A stretch of 64,000 nt of DNA from Salinibacterium sp. TMP30 (GCF_038397785.1 NZ_CP151642.1:1736001-1800000), one strand, 5' to 3'. Counted from the stretch's first letter, positions 38,538 to 49,268 are shown. Translations and numbers: made by a program. Notes: generated by a model from the sequence alone, not told the origin.

Positions 38538-39152
38538 ATGACGCTGCTTTTCATCTTTGATATGGATGACGTGCTCTATGAGTACGACTGGCGTGCCCGA
38601 ATGGCCGCAATGAGCGAGCTGACCGGGCTGAGCTTTCTCGAACTGCGCCGCCTCTGGTGGCATGACGACGGCGAATTCGGTGCCGAGGCTGGGCTGTATC
38701 CGACCGGTGACGACTACCTCGCCGCGTTCGAGAAGGCGATTGGACAGTCGGTGGATGTTGCCCGCTGGGTAGAGACCAGAGCCGCCGCAATGACGGTGTG
38801 GCCCGATTCCCTCGCAGCGGCACAACGCGCTGCCAATCTCGGTCAGGTGACGCTGCTCACCAACAATGGCGCACTTCTTGGTGAGCATTTGCCGACGCTC
38901 GCGCCAGAGCTTGTTGAGATTTTCGGGGACCACTTGCGCACCTCAAGCCACTACAAAGCCCGCAAACCCGACCCCGCGGTGTACGAGCGCACGCTTGAGG
39001 CCTACGGAGTCGAACCGCAGAATGCATTCTTTGTCGACGACATGCAAGAAAACGTGGAGTCAGCTCAGCGACTCGGGATCACCGGCCACCAGTTTGTTGA
39101 TTGTGCCGGCCTACACCGGGCGATCGAAGAATTTGCTGAGTCACGCGGGTAA
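38538..39152 (+). CDS. HAD-family hydrolase
   Basis: A 204-residue phosphatase of the haloacid dehalogenase superfamily. Motif I is FDMDDVLYEYDW with Asp8 as nucleophile, motif II LLTNNG, motif III Lys in KARKPDP, and motif IV FVDDMQENV. A small helical cap lies between motifs I and II. The substrate is unknown. It interrupts an otherwise minus-strand run, being divergent from tsaC and convergent with prmC. Confidence 0.9.
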   Translation: MTLLFIFDMDDVLYEYDWRARMAAMSELTGLSFLELRRLWWHDDGEFGAEAGLYPTGDDYLAAFEKAIGQSVDVARWVETRAAAMTVWPDSLAAAQRAANLGQVTLLTNNGALLGEHLPTLAPELVEIFGDHLRTSSHYKARKPDPAVYERTLEAYGVEPQNAFFVDDMQENVESAQRLGITGHQFVDCAGLHRAIEEFAESRG

Positions 39153-39167
39153 CATCGCGGACAAAAG

Positions 39168-40040
39168 TTAGAGCAGCGCTGTCGTTGCTCGGTCACGACC
39201 GAGAAGATCTTTGTGGTGGGCTACCGCGTTCCAGCCGTCCGCTGTGAGCAGCGCGGCAATTGCCGAAGCCTGCTCTTCGCCATGCTCGAGCACAAGAGTG
39301 CCGCCTTGGTGAAGCAGACGCTGGGCAGTCGAGGATACGCGACGGACGACATCCAACCCATCTTCTCCGCCGTAGAGCGCCAGAGCGGGGTCGTGAAGCT
39401 GAACCTCGAGGTCGCGCGGGATCGCGGCAGCAGGGATGTATGGCGGGTTGGAGATGACGACGTCGACCGTGCCATTGAGCTCGGTGAATGCTTCGTCGAG
39501 GTCAGCGTTCACGAGTGTGGCGTTGACGGATCCATAGCGGCGAAAGTTCTCGCTCGTGTACGGCATCGCGTCCGGCGACAGCTCGACGGCGTAGATGCGC
39601 GACCGAGGAACCTCCGTGGCCATCGACAGCGCGATCGCACCGCTTCCCGTGCCGAGATCCACACCAATCGGCTCCGGGGTCGCGCTCGCGTTCAAGGCGT
39701 CGATCGCGAACTGCACTACGGTCTCTGTCTCTGGACGCGGCACAAAGACGCCTGGCCCTACACTCAGCTCCAAGTTACGGAACGGCGCACTACCGGTGAT
39801 GTGCTGCAGTGGCTCGCGAGCAGCGCGGCGCCCGAAGAGTTCTCGTGCGTGCGCTTCGAGTTCAGCCGGAACAACTGCACCGGTGACGGCGCGCACGCGA
39901 AGTTCACCCCGACTCAGCTCAAGAGCATGAGCGACAAGGATTTCGGCGTCAACCGCCGGACTGGGTACTCCCCCGGCACTCAACAGCTCAGTGCCGCTGC
40001 CAATAAGGTCAGCGACACTGATGTTGTACTCGGCAGTCAC
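39168..40040 (-). CDS. prmC: Peptide chain release factor N(5)-glutamine methyltransferase
   Basis: A 290-residue SAM enzyme that methylates the Gln of the GGQ loop of RF1/RF2. The SAM motif is GVDLGTGSGAIALS and the catalytic motif NPPYIP. Its substrate gene prfA ends 8 nt before its GTG start, so they are co-transcribed. Confidence 0.96.
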   Translation of the reverse strand: MTAEYNISVADLIGSGTELLSAGGVPSPAVDAEILVAHALELSRGELRVRAVTGAVVPAELEAHARELFGRRAAREPLQHITGSAPFRNLELSVGPGVFVPRPETETVVQFAIDALNASATPEPIGVDLGTGSGAIALSMATEVPRSRIYAVELSPDAMPYTSENFRRYGSVNATLVNADLDEAFTELNGTVDVVISNPPYIPAAAIPRDLEVQLHDPALALYGGEDGLDVVRRVSSTAQRLLHQGGTLVLEHGEEQASAIAALLTADGWNAVAHHKDLLGRDRATTALL

Positions 40041-40048
40041 TGCGTCGC

Positions 40049-41128
40049 TCAGGAGTCGTTTCCGATCAACGCCAAGCGCGCCTCTTCATCGGCAATGATG
40101 CACGATTGGATGACAGGCTCGAGAGCACCACTGATCGCCTGATCGAGGTTGTAGGCCTTGTATCCCGTGCGGTGATCGGCAATACGATTTTCGGGGAAGT
40201 TGTAGGTGCGGATGCGCTCGGAACGATCCATCGTGCGGATTTGGCTCTTACGGTATTCGCTTGCCTCGGCATCCGCTTCTTCTTGGTAGCGGGCAAGGAT
40301 GCGCGCACGCAGCACCCGCATACCAGCTTCGCGGTTTTGCAGTTGCGATTTCTCGTTCTGCATGGCCACGACAATGCCAGTCGGAAGGTGAGTAATGCGA
40401 ACAGCAGAGTCAGTAGTGTTCACCGACTGGCCACCAGGCCCCGACGAGCGGTAAACGTCGATCTTGAGATCGTTCTGGCTGATCTCAACCTCTTCAGGCT
40501 CATCGACCTCAGGGAATACGAGCACCCCAGCAGCGGACGTGTGGATGCGGCCTTGAGACTCAGTGGCGGGCACCCGCTGAACGCGGTGCACTCCACCCTC
40601 GTACTTCAAGTGAGCCCAGACGCCCTCAGCCGGATCACTAGACGAACCCTTGATGGCCAACTGCACATCTTTGATTCCGCCAAGGTCGCTCGAGGTCTGC
40701 TCGATTATCTCGGTCTTCCACTTTTTAGACTCGGCATAGTGCAAATACATGCGCAGCAGGTCGCCAGCGAAGAGAGCCGATTCGGCCCCACCCTCACCCA
40801 TTTTGATTTCCATGATGACGTCACGGGAATCGTTGGGGTCACGCGGAATCAGAATGCGGCGAAGCTTCTCTTGAACAGCTTCGAGCTTCTCGGTGAGGCC
40901 CGGAATCTCGGCAGCGAACGACTCATCTTCGTCAGCCATTTCAGTGGCTGCCGCTAAGTCATCGGTCAGCTGACGCCACTCGCGGTAGGACGCAACAATG
41001 CGCGACAACTCGGCGTAGCGTCGGTTGACTTTTCTTGAGCGGACCGGGTCAGAGTGGAGCTCGGGGTCAGCCAGCTGACCCTCGAGCTCCTCATGCTCGG
41101 TCAGCAGCGACTGTACTGACTCGAACAT
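40049..41128 (-). CDS. prfA: Peptide chain release factor 1
   Basis: A 359-residue RF1 that ends translation at UAA and UAG. The GGQ motif lies in [16 protein letters not shown], and the stop-reading domain is intact. GAGG 8 nt before the ATG lies within the end of rho, whose TAA is 2 nt upstream, so the two are closely linked. Confidence 0.98.
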   Translation of the reverse strand: MFESVQSLLTEHEELEGQLADPELHSDPVRSRKVNRRYAELSRIVASYREWRQLTDDLAAATEMADEDESFAAEIPGLTEKLEAVQEKLRRILIPRDPNDSRDVIMEIKMGEGGAESALFAGDLLRMYLHYAESKKWKTEIIEQTSSDLGGIKDVQLAIKGSSSDPAEGVWAHLKYEGGVHRVQRVPATESQGRIHTSAAGVLVFPEVDEPEEVEISQNDLKIDVYRSSGPGGQSVNTTDSAVRITHLPTGIVVAMQNEKSQLQNREAGMRVLRARILARYQEEADAEASEYRKSQIRTMDRSERIRTYNFPENRIADHRTGYKAYNLDQAISGALEPVIQSCIIADEEARLALIGNDS

Positions 41129-41130
41129 TG

Positions 41131-43437
41131 TTAGTCCTCTTTTTTGCCGTTGGTGGAAGGAAGCGACTTCTGGATCTGCATGAGGAACTCAACGTTCGAG
41201 TTCGTCTCCTTCAGTTTACCCAGCACGATTTCGAGTGCAGCCTGCTGGTCGAGACCAGCCAGCGCACGACGCAAATTCCAGGTGACCTTCACTTCGTCAG
41301 CACCGAGAAGCATCTCTTCGCGACGGGTTCCGGAGGCATTGATATCAACCGCAGGGAAGATGCGCTTGTCGGCGAGCTGGCGCGACAGACGCAGTTCCAT
41401 ATTGCCGGTGCCCTTGAACTCTTCGAAGATAACTTCATCCATCTTCGAACCGGTCTCGACGAGTGCAGTAGCGATGATGGTAAGTGAGCCACCCTCTTCA
41501 ACGTTGCGTGCTGCACCAAAGAAACGCTTCGGTGGGTAGAGCGCAGACGCGTCAACGCCGCCAGAGAGAACGCGACCGGATGCCGGGGCAGTTTGGTTGT
41601 AGGCACGGCCAAGGCGAGTGATCGAGTCGAGCAGCACGACAACGTCGTGGCCAAGCTCAACGAGGCGCTTGGCGCGCTCAATCGCAAGCTCTGCAACCGT
41701 GGTGTGGTCTTCAGCCGGGCGGTCGAAGGTGGAAGCGATAACTTCACCCTTGACGGTGCGCTGCATGTCGGTGACTTCTTCGGGGCGCTCGTCAACAAGA
41801 ACAACCATGAGGTGAACCTCGGGGTTGTTCTTGGAGATTGCGTTCGCGATTGACTGCAAGACCTGCGTCTTGCCTGCCTTGGGGGGCGAAACGATCAGAC
41901 CGCGCTGACCCTTACCGATGGGAGCTGCAAGGTCGATGATGCGAGTCGAGAGCATCGACGGCTCAGTTTCGAGACGCAGACGCTCCTGCGGGTAGAGCGG
42001 AGTGAGCTTGCCAAATTCAACGCGGTTCGCCGCCTCTTCAACGGGCAAGCCGTTGATCGAGTCGATTCGCACAATCGCGTTGTACTTCTGGCGGCCCTGG
42101 TTGTTGTCGCCCTCGCGCGGTTGGCGGATAGCGCCAACAACAGCGTCACCCTTACGCAGGTTGTACTTCTTGACCTGGCCGAGCGAAACGTACACATCGC
42201 TGTTACCCGGCAAGTAGCCAGTAGTGCGGACAAATGCGTAGTTGTCGAGAACGTCAAGGATGCCGGCAACCGGAATCAGTACGTCATCTTCGGTGATCTC
42301 GGGCTCGTAGTCGTCGCCCATGTTGCCGCGGCCGCGCTTGCGGTCACGGTAACGGCCGCGGCCTCCGCGCTCGGAATCAGCGTCTCCGCCGCGCGAGTCA
42401 TCGTTGCTGCCGTTGTTGCTGCCGCGGTTATCGCGGGGTTCGCGGTTCTCGCGAGGTTCATTGCCGCCACCGCTGTTGTTCTGGCGGCGATTGTTGTTCT
42501 GACGACCTGAGCCATCACTGTTCTGGCTGTTGCGGTTGCGATTACGGTTGCGATTGCGGCCGGAACCGGACTCACCGTCGGAGCTGTTGTCGCCATCGTT
42601 GTCGTTGTCGAAATCGGAATCCGAAGATCCGCGGCCTGAGTTGTTGCCCTTGTCGCTCTTGTCGCCACTGTTGTCGGCGTTATTGTCGCGCTTGTTGGCG
42701 TTGTTGTCGCGCTTGTCGCGACCAGAGTTACGAGCACTACCGGCATCGCCAGTAGTCTCCGCGTTGCCACTCTTGTCGGCGTTGCCGTTCTTGCTAGCGT
42801 CACTCTGCGAGTTGCCCGACTTGGTCTCGTGTGAAGCGTCAGCCTTGGCATCATCGTTCGGAGCCTCGGCGGTTTCTGCGGCGCGGCTCGAGCTGCGGCG
42901 GTTGCGCTTAGGTGCTGCCTCAGCAGCGGGAGCATCGGCTGATGCTGTCGAGTCGGCCGAAGCGTTCGAGCCTGCTGCGGCATCCGACTCGCTTGCTGCG
43001 GGTGCAGCGTCGACCTTCTTCTTGCGAGAAGCCGTCTTAGGCTTTTGCGTCGTGGAATCTGTCGACGGTGCGACATCTGTTGCGCCTGCCGTTGCAGATG
43101 GAGCGGAGTCGTTCTTCGGTGAAGCCTCCTTCGCAACCTGTGGGGCGCCAGCAGGAGCCTCGGCGCCCGCGATAGCGGCACCATCGGCACTCGTGACACG
43201 GCGCGATGCGCGCTTACGTGCCGGAGCTACCTGAGTCTCAGTTGTTGCGGGTACTGATGCGGATGTTTCGGTGTTGCTGTTCTTCTCGTTGATTGCTTCC
43301 ACGAGATCTCCTTTACGAAGTTTTGATGCACCGGTGATGCCACGTTCGGCTGCCATTGCTTGAAGCTCGGGCAGTCGCAACGCGCTCAGGGCGGTACGGG
43401 AATCCACGCTAGATGCGTGGTTATTGACGTCAGTCAC
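41131..43437 (-). CDS. rho: Transcription termination factor Rho with long disordered insertion
   Basis: A 768-residue Rho hexamer helicase. An N-terminal Rho_N helical domain (about 14-52) is followed by about 320 low-complexity residues, first Ala/Ser/Thr-rich and then Asn/Asp/Gly/Arg-rich with NRNRNRN runs. After these come the RNA-binding OB fold and the ATPase core with Walker [11 protein letters not shown] and the Rho motif [12 protein letters not shown] 43437 is chosen because AAAGGA lies upstream and the Rho_N domain follows; the frame is open to 43467. Such insertions are known in actinobacterial Rho and are thought to widen RNA use. The leader has two hairpins. Confidence 0.97.
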   Translation of the reverse strand: MTDVNNHASSVDSRTALSALRLPELQAMAAERGITGASKLRKGDLVEAINEKNSNTETSASVPATTETQVAPARKRASRRVTSADGAAIAGAEAPAGAPQVAKEASPKNDSAPSATAGATDVAPSTDSTTQKPKTASRKKKVDAAPAASESDAAAGSNASADSTASADAPAAEAAPKRNRRSSSRAAETAEAPNDDAKADASHETKSGNSQSDASKNGNADKSGNAETTGDAGSARNSGRDKRDNNANKRDNNADNSGDKSDKGNNSGRGSSDSDFDNDNDGDNSSDGESGSGRNRNRNRNRNSQNSDGSGRQNNNRRQNNSGGGNEPRENREPRDNRGSNNGSNDDSRGGDADSERGGRGRYRDRKRGRGNMGDDYEPEITEDDVLIPVAGILDVLDNYAFVRTTGYLPGNSDVYVSLGQVKKYNLRKGDAVVGAIRQPREGDNNQGRQKYNAIVRIDSINGLPVEEAANRVEFGKLTPLYPQERLRLETEPSMLSTRIIDLAAPIGKGQRGLIVSPPKAGKTQVLQSIANAISKNNPEVHLMVVLVDERPEEVTDMQRTVKGEVIASTFDRPAEDHTTVAELAIERAKRLVELGHDVVVLLDSITRLGRAYNQTAPASGRVLSGGVDASALYPPKRFFGAARNVEEGGSLTIIATALVETGSKMDEVIFEEFKGTGNMELRLSRQLADKRIFPAVDINASGTRREEMLLGADEVKVTWNLRRALAGLDQQAALEIVLGKLKETNSNVEFLMQIQKSLPSTNGKKED
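42325..43305 (-). other. Low-complexity region of rho (Ala/Ser/Thr then Asn/Asp/Gly/Arg)
   Basis: About 325 residues of Rho are predicted disordered. The downstream half has clustered Asn, Asp, Gly and Arg with imperfect units such as [20 protein letters not shown] and [10 protein letters not shown]. The DNA shows matching imperfect trinucleotide and hexanucleotide repeats. It is coding and in frame throughout. Confidence 0.85.
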
Positions 43438-43440
43438 TAC

Positions 43441-43479
43441 TTGGGGTTCCTTTCCCCAACCACGCATAAAAGCCGTGGT
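43441..43479 (-). promoter_or_regulatory. Tandem hairpins in the rho leader, one holding the Shine-Dalgarno
   Basis: On the minus strand, ACCACG/CGTGGT (43474-43479 with 43459-43464, 9-nt loop) is directly followed by TTGGGG/CCCCAA (43454-43459 with 43441-43446). The 7-nt loop AAAGGAA of the second carries the rho Shine-Dalgarno. The two share base 43459, so they cannot both form fully. TAGATT at 43521-43526 is a possible -10. Confidence 0.5.
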
Positions 43480-43561
43480 GGAGAGCTAGCCGCTCACCGG
43501 TGTCTACGCGGATGCGCAGGAATCTAATTCGGGGATGCGACGGGTGAAGTGCAACCGGGAT

Positions 43562-43580
43562 GCTACGACTACGCCGTAGC
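43562..43580 (-). terminator. Hairpin across the thrB stop codon
   Basis: GCTACG/CGTAGC forms a 6-bp stem with a 7-nt loop spanning the thrB stop at 43569. No U-run follows. It could mark the end of the lysine/threonine operon before rho, but the evidence is weak. Confidence 0.3.
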
Positions 43581-44507
43581 TTCTACCTGGTGCTCGTTCA
43601 CTGTAGCACCTTTGAAGTCCACAGCTAAGAGGAGGCACTCCCAAGGCGTGGCGGCGTGTTCTTGAACAAGCGCCATGGCCTCAAGGCGTTTAGCCGGATC
43701 ATCTGCGAGCACAAGAACTGAAGGCCCAGCGCCCGAGACGACTGCGGCGTGGCCGTGTGAGCGCAGCATCCGAATCAGTTCTGTGGTTTGCGGCATTGCG
43801 GCTGCGCGGTAGTCCTGGTGCAGGCGGTCGCCCGTGGCTTCGAGTAGCAGTTCGGGGCTCTGGGCGAGCGCCGCGATGAGGAGCGCTGCCCGCGAGACGT
43901 TGTAGACCGCGTCAGCGTAGGGCACCATTTCGGGTTGCAGGCTGCGGGCGTGCGCTGTGGAGACTTGGAAGTCGGGAACGCACACCAGGGGAGAGACTCC
44001 ACGGTGCACGATCAGCTTTTTCGCTTGCGGCCCGGCCTCAGTGCTCCACGCGATCGTGAGACCGCCCAAAAGGGCTGGCGCGACGTTGTCGGGGTGCCCC
44101 TCTAACTCGGTGGCGAGCACGAGGAGGGTTGCGGCATCCATCTCGACGATTCCCTCAAGCAACCCTTTGGCCGCCATGACTCCCGAGACAATCGCTGCCG
44201 CCGACGAGCCAAGCCCAGCCCCGTGCGGAATCACATTGTTGGCCTGCACATGAAGCGCAGGCAGCTGCTGATGGAAGTGCGTAAAGCAGTGCTGAATCGC
44301 CTGAATTACCAGGTTAGATTCGTCGGTTGCAACGATTCCTGCACCGACCCCCGTGACGTCGATCGTGACGCCCGCGCCTTCCACCGCAGAAACGATGAGC
44401 TCGTCATAGTGCGAGAGAGCCAACCCAAGCGTGTCGAAGCCAGGCCCAAGGTTTGCGGAGGTCGCCGGCACGCGCACAACGACGCTGCGACCGACCAGCG
44501 AGGTCAT
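43569..44507 (-). CDS. thrB: Homoserine kinase
   Basis: A 312-residue GHMP kinase that phosphorylates homoserine for threonine synthesis. Motifs are [15 protein letters not shown], the ATP loop [12 protein letters not shown] and the C-terminal [10 protein letters not shown]. The ATG at 44507 overlaps the thrC stop (ATGA); the longer open frame to 44603 lies inside thrC and is not used. It is the last gene of lysA-hom-thrC-thrB. Confidence 0.97.
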   Translation of the reverse strand: MTSLVGRSVVVRVPATSANLGPGFDTLGLALSHYDELIVSAVEGAGVTIDVTGVGAGIVATDESNLVIQAIQHCFTHFHQQLPALHVQANNVIPHGAGLGSSAAAIVSGVMAAKGLLEGIVEMDAATLLVLATELEGHPDNVAPALLGGLTIAWSTEAGPQAKKLIVHRGVSPLVCVPDFQVSTAHARSLQPEMVPYADAVYNVSRAALLIAALAQSPELLLEATGDRLHQDYRAAAMPQTTELIRMLRSHGHAAVVSGAGPSVLVLADDPAKRLEAMALVQEHAATPWECLLLAVDFKGATVNEHQVEATA

Positions 44508-45595
44508 GCCTTGGCCAACCCCAACACGCTGGCAACCTCTGCAGTATCGACAGGAACAATTTTCGGTGTGATGTCGTCGCCGCTGGCCGTCTTGAGCGCC
44601 CACTGCGGGTCTTTCAAGCCGTGCCCGGTAACCGTGAGCACGACCGTTGATCCGCGCGGAATCTGGCCGGCTTCGGCGCGTTCCAACAGACCAGCAACAC
44701 TGATTGCGGATGCCGGCTCCACAAAGATGCCGACCTCGGCCGACAGAATGCGCTGAGCTTCAAGAATCTTGGCATCACTGATAGCACCGAAGTAGCCGTC
44801 AGAAACCTTGTGCGCTTCGGTAGCGAGATGCCACGACGCCGGGTTGCCGATACGGATGGCGCTGGCGATGGTTTCGGGGTGCTTCACGACCTCGCCGCGC
44901 ACGATCGGTGCGCTGCCCTCGGCCTGGAAGCCGAACATGCGGGGCAGCTTGGTCGTGGCCGAGCGTGCGAGTTCTTCACTGTAGCCACGGAAGTATGCGG
45001 TGTAGTTTCCTGCATTGCCCACGGGCACGATGTGGAAGTCTGGCGCGTCACCCAAGACCTCAACGACCTCGAATGCCGCCGTCTTCTGGCCCTCGATGCG
45101 GTCGGGGTTGACCGAGTTCACGAGGTGCACGGGGTAGTTGTCAGCGAGATCCCGAGCGATGTCGAGGCAGTCATCGAAGTTGCCCTGCACCTGAATGAGC
45201 TCACCATTGTGGGCGATGGCCTGGCTGAGCTTGCCCATCGCGATCTTTCCCTCGGGAACGAGAACAGCAGCCGTAATCCCGGCGTGGGCTGCGTAGGCCG
45301 CCGCCGAAGCAGAAGTGTTACCGGTAGACGCACAGATAACCGCCTTGGCGCCATGCTCGACAGCTTTGGAGATTGCCATCGTCATGCCGCGGTCCTTAAA
45401 CGAACCGGTCGGGTTCATTCCCTCAAACTTGACCCAGACATTGGCACCGGTGCGCTGAGACAGGGCACCGGCGGGAATCAACGGTGTTCCGCCCTCCCCC
45501 AGGGTGATGATGGGAGTGGCATCCGTGATGTTCAGACGGTCTGCATACTCGCGAAGAACGCCTCGCCACTGCCGATTCCTAATTTCGCTACCCAC
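44504..45595 (-). CDS. thrC: Threonine synthase
   Basis: A 363-residue PLP enzyme that converts phosphohomoserine to threonine. The PLP lysine lies in [11 protein letters not shown]; the phosphate-binding loop is PVGNAGNY. Short-type threonine synthase length. The GTG start is 3 nt after the hom stop. It is translationally coupled to thrB. Confidence 0.97.
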   Translation of the reverse strand: MGSEIRNRQWRGVLREYADRLNITDATPIITLGEGGTPLIPAGALSQRTGANVWVKFEGMNPTGSFKDRGMTMAISKAVEHGAKAVICASTGNTSASAAAYAAHAGITAAVLVPEGKIAMGKLSQAIAHNGELIQVQGNFDDCLDIARDLADNYPVHLVNSVNPDRIEGQKTAAFEVVEVLGDAPDFHIVPVGNAGNYTAYFRGYSEELARSATTKLPRMFGFQAEGSAPIVRGEVVKHPETIASAIRIGNPASWHLATEAHKVSDGYFGAISDAKILEAQRILSAEVGIFVEPASAISVAGLLERAEAGQIPRGSTVVLTVTGHGLKDPQWALKTASGDDITPKIVPVDTAEVASVLGLAKA

Positions 45596-45598
45596 TGG

Positions 45599-46915
45599 TT
45601 ACAGCCCCTCAACTCTCAAAACGGACACAACTTCACGCACAACCGCATTCTCGGCCAGCGCGGCCACCGTAGCGGCAAGCGACTCATCTGTTGCCTCATG
45701 CGTCACAGTAATGAGGGTAGCGCTTGGCACACCCTCCGTTACTGCGCCGACGGTCTGGCTGACCGCCTCCACCGAGACCTGGTGATCGCTAAAGACTGCG
45801 GCGATGGTCGCGAGCACTCCTGGCTCATCCACAACCGTCAACGTGATCTGGTAGCGCGTCATTACGCTCGAGATCGGCAAAATGCGAAGGTTGGCGTGAG
45901 TCGACTCCGCAACACCCGGCCCGCCGATGACATGGCGACGCGCAGCGGACACCACATCGCCAAGAACTGCGGATGCCGTCTCGAGCCCCCCAGCGCCTGC
46001 ACCATAGAACATGAGGCTTCCTGCAGCCTCGGCCTCAACGAATACTGCATTGTTGGCACCGTGCACCGCCGCGAGGGGGTGAGTCAGCGGAACCAACGCA
46101 GGGTGTACACGTGTGCTGACGCCATCGATGCCGCTCGCCGCATCCACGACTCGCTCGCAAATTGCGAGAAGTTTGACGACATAGCCAGCCTTGCGCGCGG
46201 CGACAACCTGCTCTGCCGTGATGCTCGTGATTCCCTCACGGTGCACAGTGTCGAGTGGCACGCGAGTGTGGAACGCCAAGCTCGACAGGAGCGAGGCCTT
46301 CTGTGCTGCGTCATAGCCTTCGATGTCGGCGGTGGGGTCGGCTTCAGCGTACCCGAGGCGGGTTGCCTCAGCGAGGGCATCGTCGAAACTATCTCCCGTG
46401 GCATCCATGCGGTCAAGAATGTAGTTGGTGGTGCCGTTGACGATTCCAAGGATGCGCTGCACTCGGTCGCCAGCAAGGCTGTCGCGAAGCGGGCGAATGA
46501 TCGGGATTGCTCCCGCAACTGCCGCTTCGTAGTAGAGTTGTGCGCCAACCTGTGCCGCTTCTTCAAAGAGTTCAGCACCGTGGTGGGCCAGCAGCGCCTT
46601 GTTTGCCGTGATCACGTCGGCGCCGGAATGCAGCGCTTTGAGGATCCAGGTGCGAGCGGGCTCAAGCCCACCGATGAGTTCGATGACGATGTCTGCACCG
46701 ACGATAAGCGACTCTGCGTCGGTCGTCAGCAGGTCTTTCGGGATGTCGGTATCGCGCGGTGCGTCGAGGTCGCGCACAGCGACGCCAACGACTTCGAGCC
46801 CAGCACCGGCACGCGCTGCAAGCTCATCAGCGTGCTCAAGCAGCAGTGCGGTGACCTGTGATCCGACGCTACCTCCGCCTAAAACTGCGACACGAAGGTT
46901 GCGGTATTCGATCAT
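45599..46915 (-). CDS. hom: Homoserine dehydrogenase
   Basis: A 438-residue enzyme reducing aspartate semialdehyde to homoserine. The NAD(P) motif is VLGGGSVGSQV at the N-terminus, the catalytic region NGTTNYILDRM is clear, and a C-terminal ACT domain (about 350-430) suggests feedback control by threonine, as in other actinobacteria. The ATG overlaps the lysA stop (ATGA). Confidence 0.97.
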   Translation of the reverse strand: MIEYRNLRVAVLGGGSVGSQVTALLLEHADELAARAGAGLEVVGVAVRDLDAPRDTDIPKDLLTTDAESLIVGADIVIELIGGLEPARTWILKALHSGADVITANKALLAHHGAELFEEAAQVGAQLYYEAAVAGAIPIIRPLRDSLAGDRVQRILGIVNGTTNYILDRMDATGDSFDDALAEATRLGYAEADPTADIEGYDAAQKASLLSSLAFHTRVPLDTVHREGITSITAEQVVAARKAGYVVKLLAICERVVDAASGIDGVSTRVHPALVPLTHPLAAVHGANNAVFVEAEAAGSLMFYGAGAGGLETASAVLGDVVSAARRHVIGGPGVAESTHANLRILPISSVMTRYQITLTVVDEPGVLATIAAVFSDHQVSVEAVSQTVGAVTEGVPSATLITVTHEATDESLAATVAALAENAVVREVVSVLRVEGL

Positions 46916-48315
46916 TTATAGTCTCCCGATGGTGTGATTCCCGCGTCGCGGCTGAGTAGGTCGTCTTCGGTTTCGCCACGCACAATGATGTGGGCTCTTC
47001 CTTCACGTACGGCGACGACTGGCGGCCGCGCGAGATAGTTGTAATTGTTGGACATCGCCCAACCGTAGGCGCCCGTTGCCGGCACAGCGATCACATCGCC
47101 GGCCTCAACGTCCCCGGGCAAATACTCGGCACGAACGACAATATCGCCGGCCTCGCAGTGTTTGCCTGCAATACGCACGAGCGCCGGGTCTGCCTGCGAA
47201 ATCCGGTTGGCGATGCGGGCAGAATAGTCAGCCCCATACAGTGCCGTGCGCAGGTTGTCGCTCATGCCGCCATCGACGCTGACATACTTGCGCACGGCCT
47301 CGCCGTCGACGAGGACATCTTTGATGGTTCCCGCCGTGTACAGGGTGGTCGTCGACGGGCCGATAATGGAGCGGCCAGGCTCGATAGCAATCAGCGGAAC
47401 CTCAATGCCGAGGCGGGTGCACTCCGCTTCAACAATCGACGCAAGCGATGCGGCAAGCGCGGCAACCGGCAGAGCCTCATCAGCTGAGGTGTACGCGATA
47501 CCGAAACCGCCGCCCAAATTCAGCTCAGGCACTGGGGCCTCAGCCGACAGACGCGCGTGCAACTCAAGCAACCGTCTCGCCGCCTCAGCGAAACCCGCAG
47601 TGTCAAAAATTTGCGACCCAATATGCGAATGGATGCCCACAAAATCCAACGAAGAATGGGAGCGAATCTGCGCCACCACAGCTTCAGCCTCCGCCAGCGG
47701 AATACCAAACTTCTGATCTTCGCGCGCCGTCGCAAGATACTCATGGGTTGATGCGTGAACCCCGCTATTGATGCGCAACCGCACCCGCTGGGTTCGACCG
47801 TGCCGTGACGCGGCTTCAGCAACCCGACCGATTTCGACGACACTGTCGATAACGATGGGGCCGATGCCCGCGCGCACGGCACGGTCGATCTCGGAAAGAC
47901 TCTTGTTGTTGCCGTGAAATCCCAGCCGTGACGCATCAACGCCGGCTGCGAGCGCAACCGCCATCTCGCCTGCTGACGCCACATCAATGTTGAGGCCGGC
48001 GGCCGTCATCCAGCGGGCAACTTCGGTGCAGAGGAACGCTTTGCCCGCGTAGTACACCTTCACGCTGGAGCCGATGCGAGCAAACTCACTCTCGAACGTG
48101 CTTTTGATTTCGGTGGCGCGAGCAATCGCATCCGCCTCATCGATCACGTAAACGGGCGTGCCAAAGTCGCGCACGAGCGCGGTGGTGGTGACGCCTGCAA
48201 TCTCCAATTCGCCGGTTTCTGTGCGCACCGCATTGTGCGACCACACGGTCGATGGCAAAGAGTTTGCCTCAGCGGGAGCGTCAAGCCACTCGGGCGCCAG
48301 CGGGTTCGCGAACAC
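46912..48315 (-). CDS. lysA: Diaminopimelate decarboxylase
   Basis: A 467-residue PLP enzyme for the last step of lysine synthesis. The PLP lysine lies in VYYAGKAFLC, and family motifs HIGSQIFD, NLGGGFGIAY, EPGRSIIG and CEAGD are present. GAGG precedes the GTG start by 8 nt. It is the first gene of the lysA-hom-thrC-thrB unit, 108 nt downstream of the LmeA-like gene; no leader peptide or riboswitch-like fold was recognised in that gap. Confidence 0.97.
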   Translation of the reverse strand: MFANPLAPEWLDAPAEANSLPSTVWSHNAVRTETGELEIAGVTTTALVRDFGTPVYVIDEADAIARATEIKSTFESEFARIGSSVKVYYAGKAFLCTEVARWMTAAGLNIDVASAGEMAVALAAGVDASRLGFHGNNKSLSEIDRAVRAGIGPIVIDSVVEIGRVAEAASRHGRTQRVRLRINSGVHASTHEYLATAREDQKFGIPLAEAEAVVAQIRSHSSLDFVGIHSHIGSQIFDTAGFAEAARRLLELHARLSAEAPVPELNLGGGFGIAYTSADEALPVAALAASLASIVEAECTRLGIEVPLIAIEPGRSIIGPSTTTLYTAGTIKDVLVDGEAVRKYVSVDGGMSDNLRTALYGADYSARIANRISQADPALVRIAGKHCEAGDIVVRAEYLPGDVEAGDVIAVPATGAYGWAMSNNYNYLARPPVVAVREGRAHIIVRGETEDDLLSRDAGITPSGDYK

Positions 48316-48423
48316 AGTCGCACCTCACAGAGATGTAGACGAAAAACGGCGGATTGTGTCCGCACGGGCGTTGGGGATGCTGACCACTCTAACGGCAGTC
48401 GCGGCTAGCGCTGAATCGAGTTA

Positions 48424-49263
48424 CTACTCAGAGCACTCGCCATATTGTTGCCACTGGTCGCCGCCAAGCGCGATGTCGTCTGCGCTGAGCTCGATGACCA
48501 GGTCTGAGCCCTCAACCGCGACCGAATCGATCGTTAACGCAGCGGGCATCGACGATGCGACGCAGAACTTTTGCGAATTGAGCAAGTCGCCGGCCAGGCC
48601 AGAAACTAGTGCGTTGTTGCGTAAGTCGGCGACCGAAATCTTTTGATCACCGAGGACGACGGATTGCGGTTCGAAAGCAACCGAATCTCCGGCGGCCACC
48701 GGCAAAAGATCCAGTGCCACCGGAATACGAATGAACAGAAGCTGGAAGATCGTTGACACACGAATGGCCGAGTCTTTCAGCTCGATTGAGTCAAGTTCGA
48801 GCCCACTCAATGTGCCCGCGAGCTTGTTAATTTCGTCGCTCGGAATAGAGACCTCCATCGAGAAGGTTTTCAGAGGAACTGACGCAAGCAGCGGCACCTC
48901 AGTAGCGACGACATGAGCGGATGCTTCGAGCCCGTTTACCTCAACACGATCGAGGTCCACCGTGACTACATCGATTCCGCCGGTGAGTGCTTGAAGCACC
49001 AGCGAGCCCGAACCGAGGTCTACGGCGACACCGTCCGCCGAATCGACGCCGAGTGAGGTTGCGATTTCATCGCGCACGAGCGTCTCAGCAGCGGCACGAC
49101 CGACAGTCTCGACAAGAACTACACCGACAATCAGGATGACCGCAAACATTCCGCCGGCAATCCACCAGCCCCTACGCCCGGGGCGTCGCTTATCGCTCGA
49201 GCGCTGGGCCTTCGGCTCAGTGTCGAGAACGAGCTTGACCGTGGGCTGTTCGTCGTTAGCCAC
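48424..49263 (-). CDS. DUF2993 (LmeA-like) membrane-anchored protein
   Basis: A 279-residue protein with a charged N-terminus, one transmembrane helix at about 34-55 and an outer beta-rich domain. The pattern VAVDLGSGSLVLQALTGGID fits DUF2993, whose Mycobacterium member LmeA binds lipids and affects mannan length. The start GTG 49263 has TAGG upstream and lies 5 nt after the argS stop; the frame is open to 49305 inside argS. Confidence 0.85.
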   Translation of the reverse strand: MANDEQPTVKLVLDTEPKAQRSSDKRRPGRRGWWIAGGMFAVILIVGVVLVETVGRAAAETLVRDEIATSLGVDSADGVAVDLGSGSLVLQALTGGIDVVTVDLDRVEVNGLEASAHVVATEVPLLASVPLKTFSMEVSIPSDEINKLAGTLSGLELDSIELKDSAIRVSTIFQLLFIRIPVALDLLPVAAGDSVAFEPQSVVLGDQKISVADLRNNALVSGLAGDLLNSQKFCVASSMPAALTIDSVAVEGSDLVIELSADDIALGGDQWQQYGECSE

Positions 49264-49268
49264 GAAAC

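Noticed and set aside
42530-42730. Apparent tandem DNA repeats resembling a repeat array
   Set aside because: They are in-frame codon repeats of the Rho low-complexity region, with no fixed spacers, so not a CRISPR or separate element.
44810-46861. 683-codon open frame on the plus strand
   Set aside because: It is antisense to thrC and hom, both clear and conserved, and its translation has no domain-like pattern. It is a codon-bias shadow.
48316-48423. Riboswitch or attenuator before lysA
   Set aside because: I looked for a lysine riboswitch-like or leader-peptide structure in this 108-nt gap and saw no convincing stems or codon runs.
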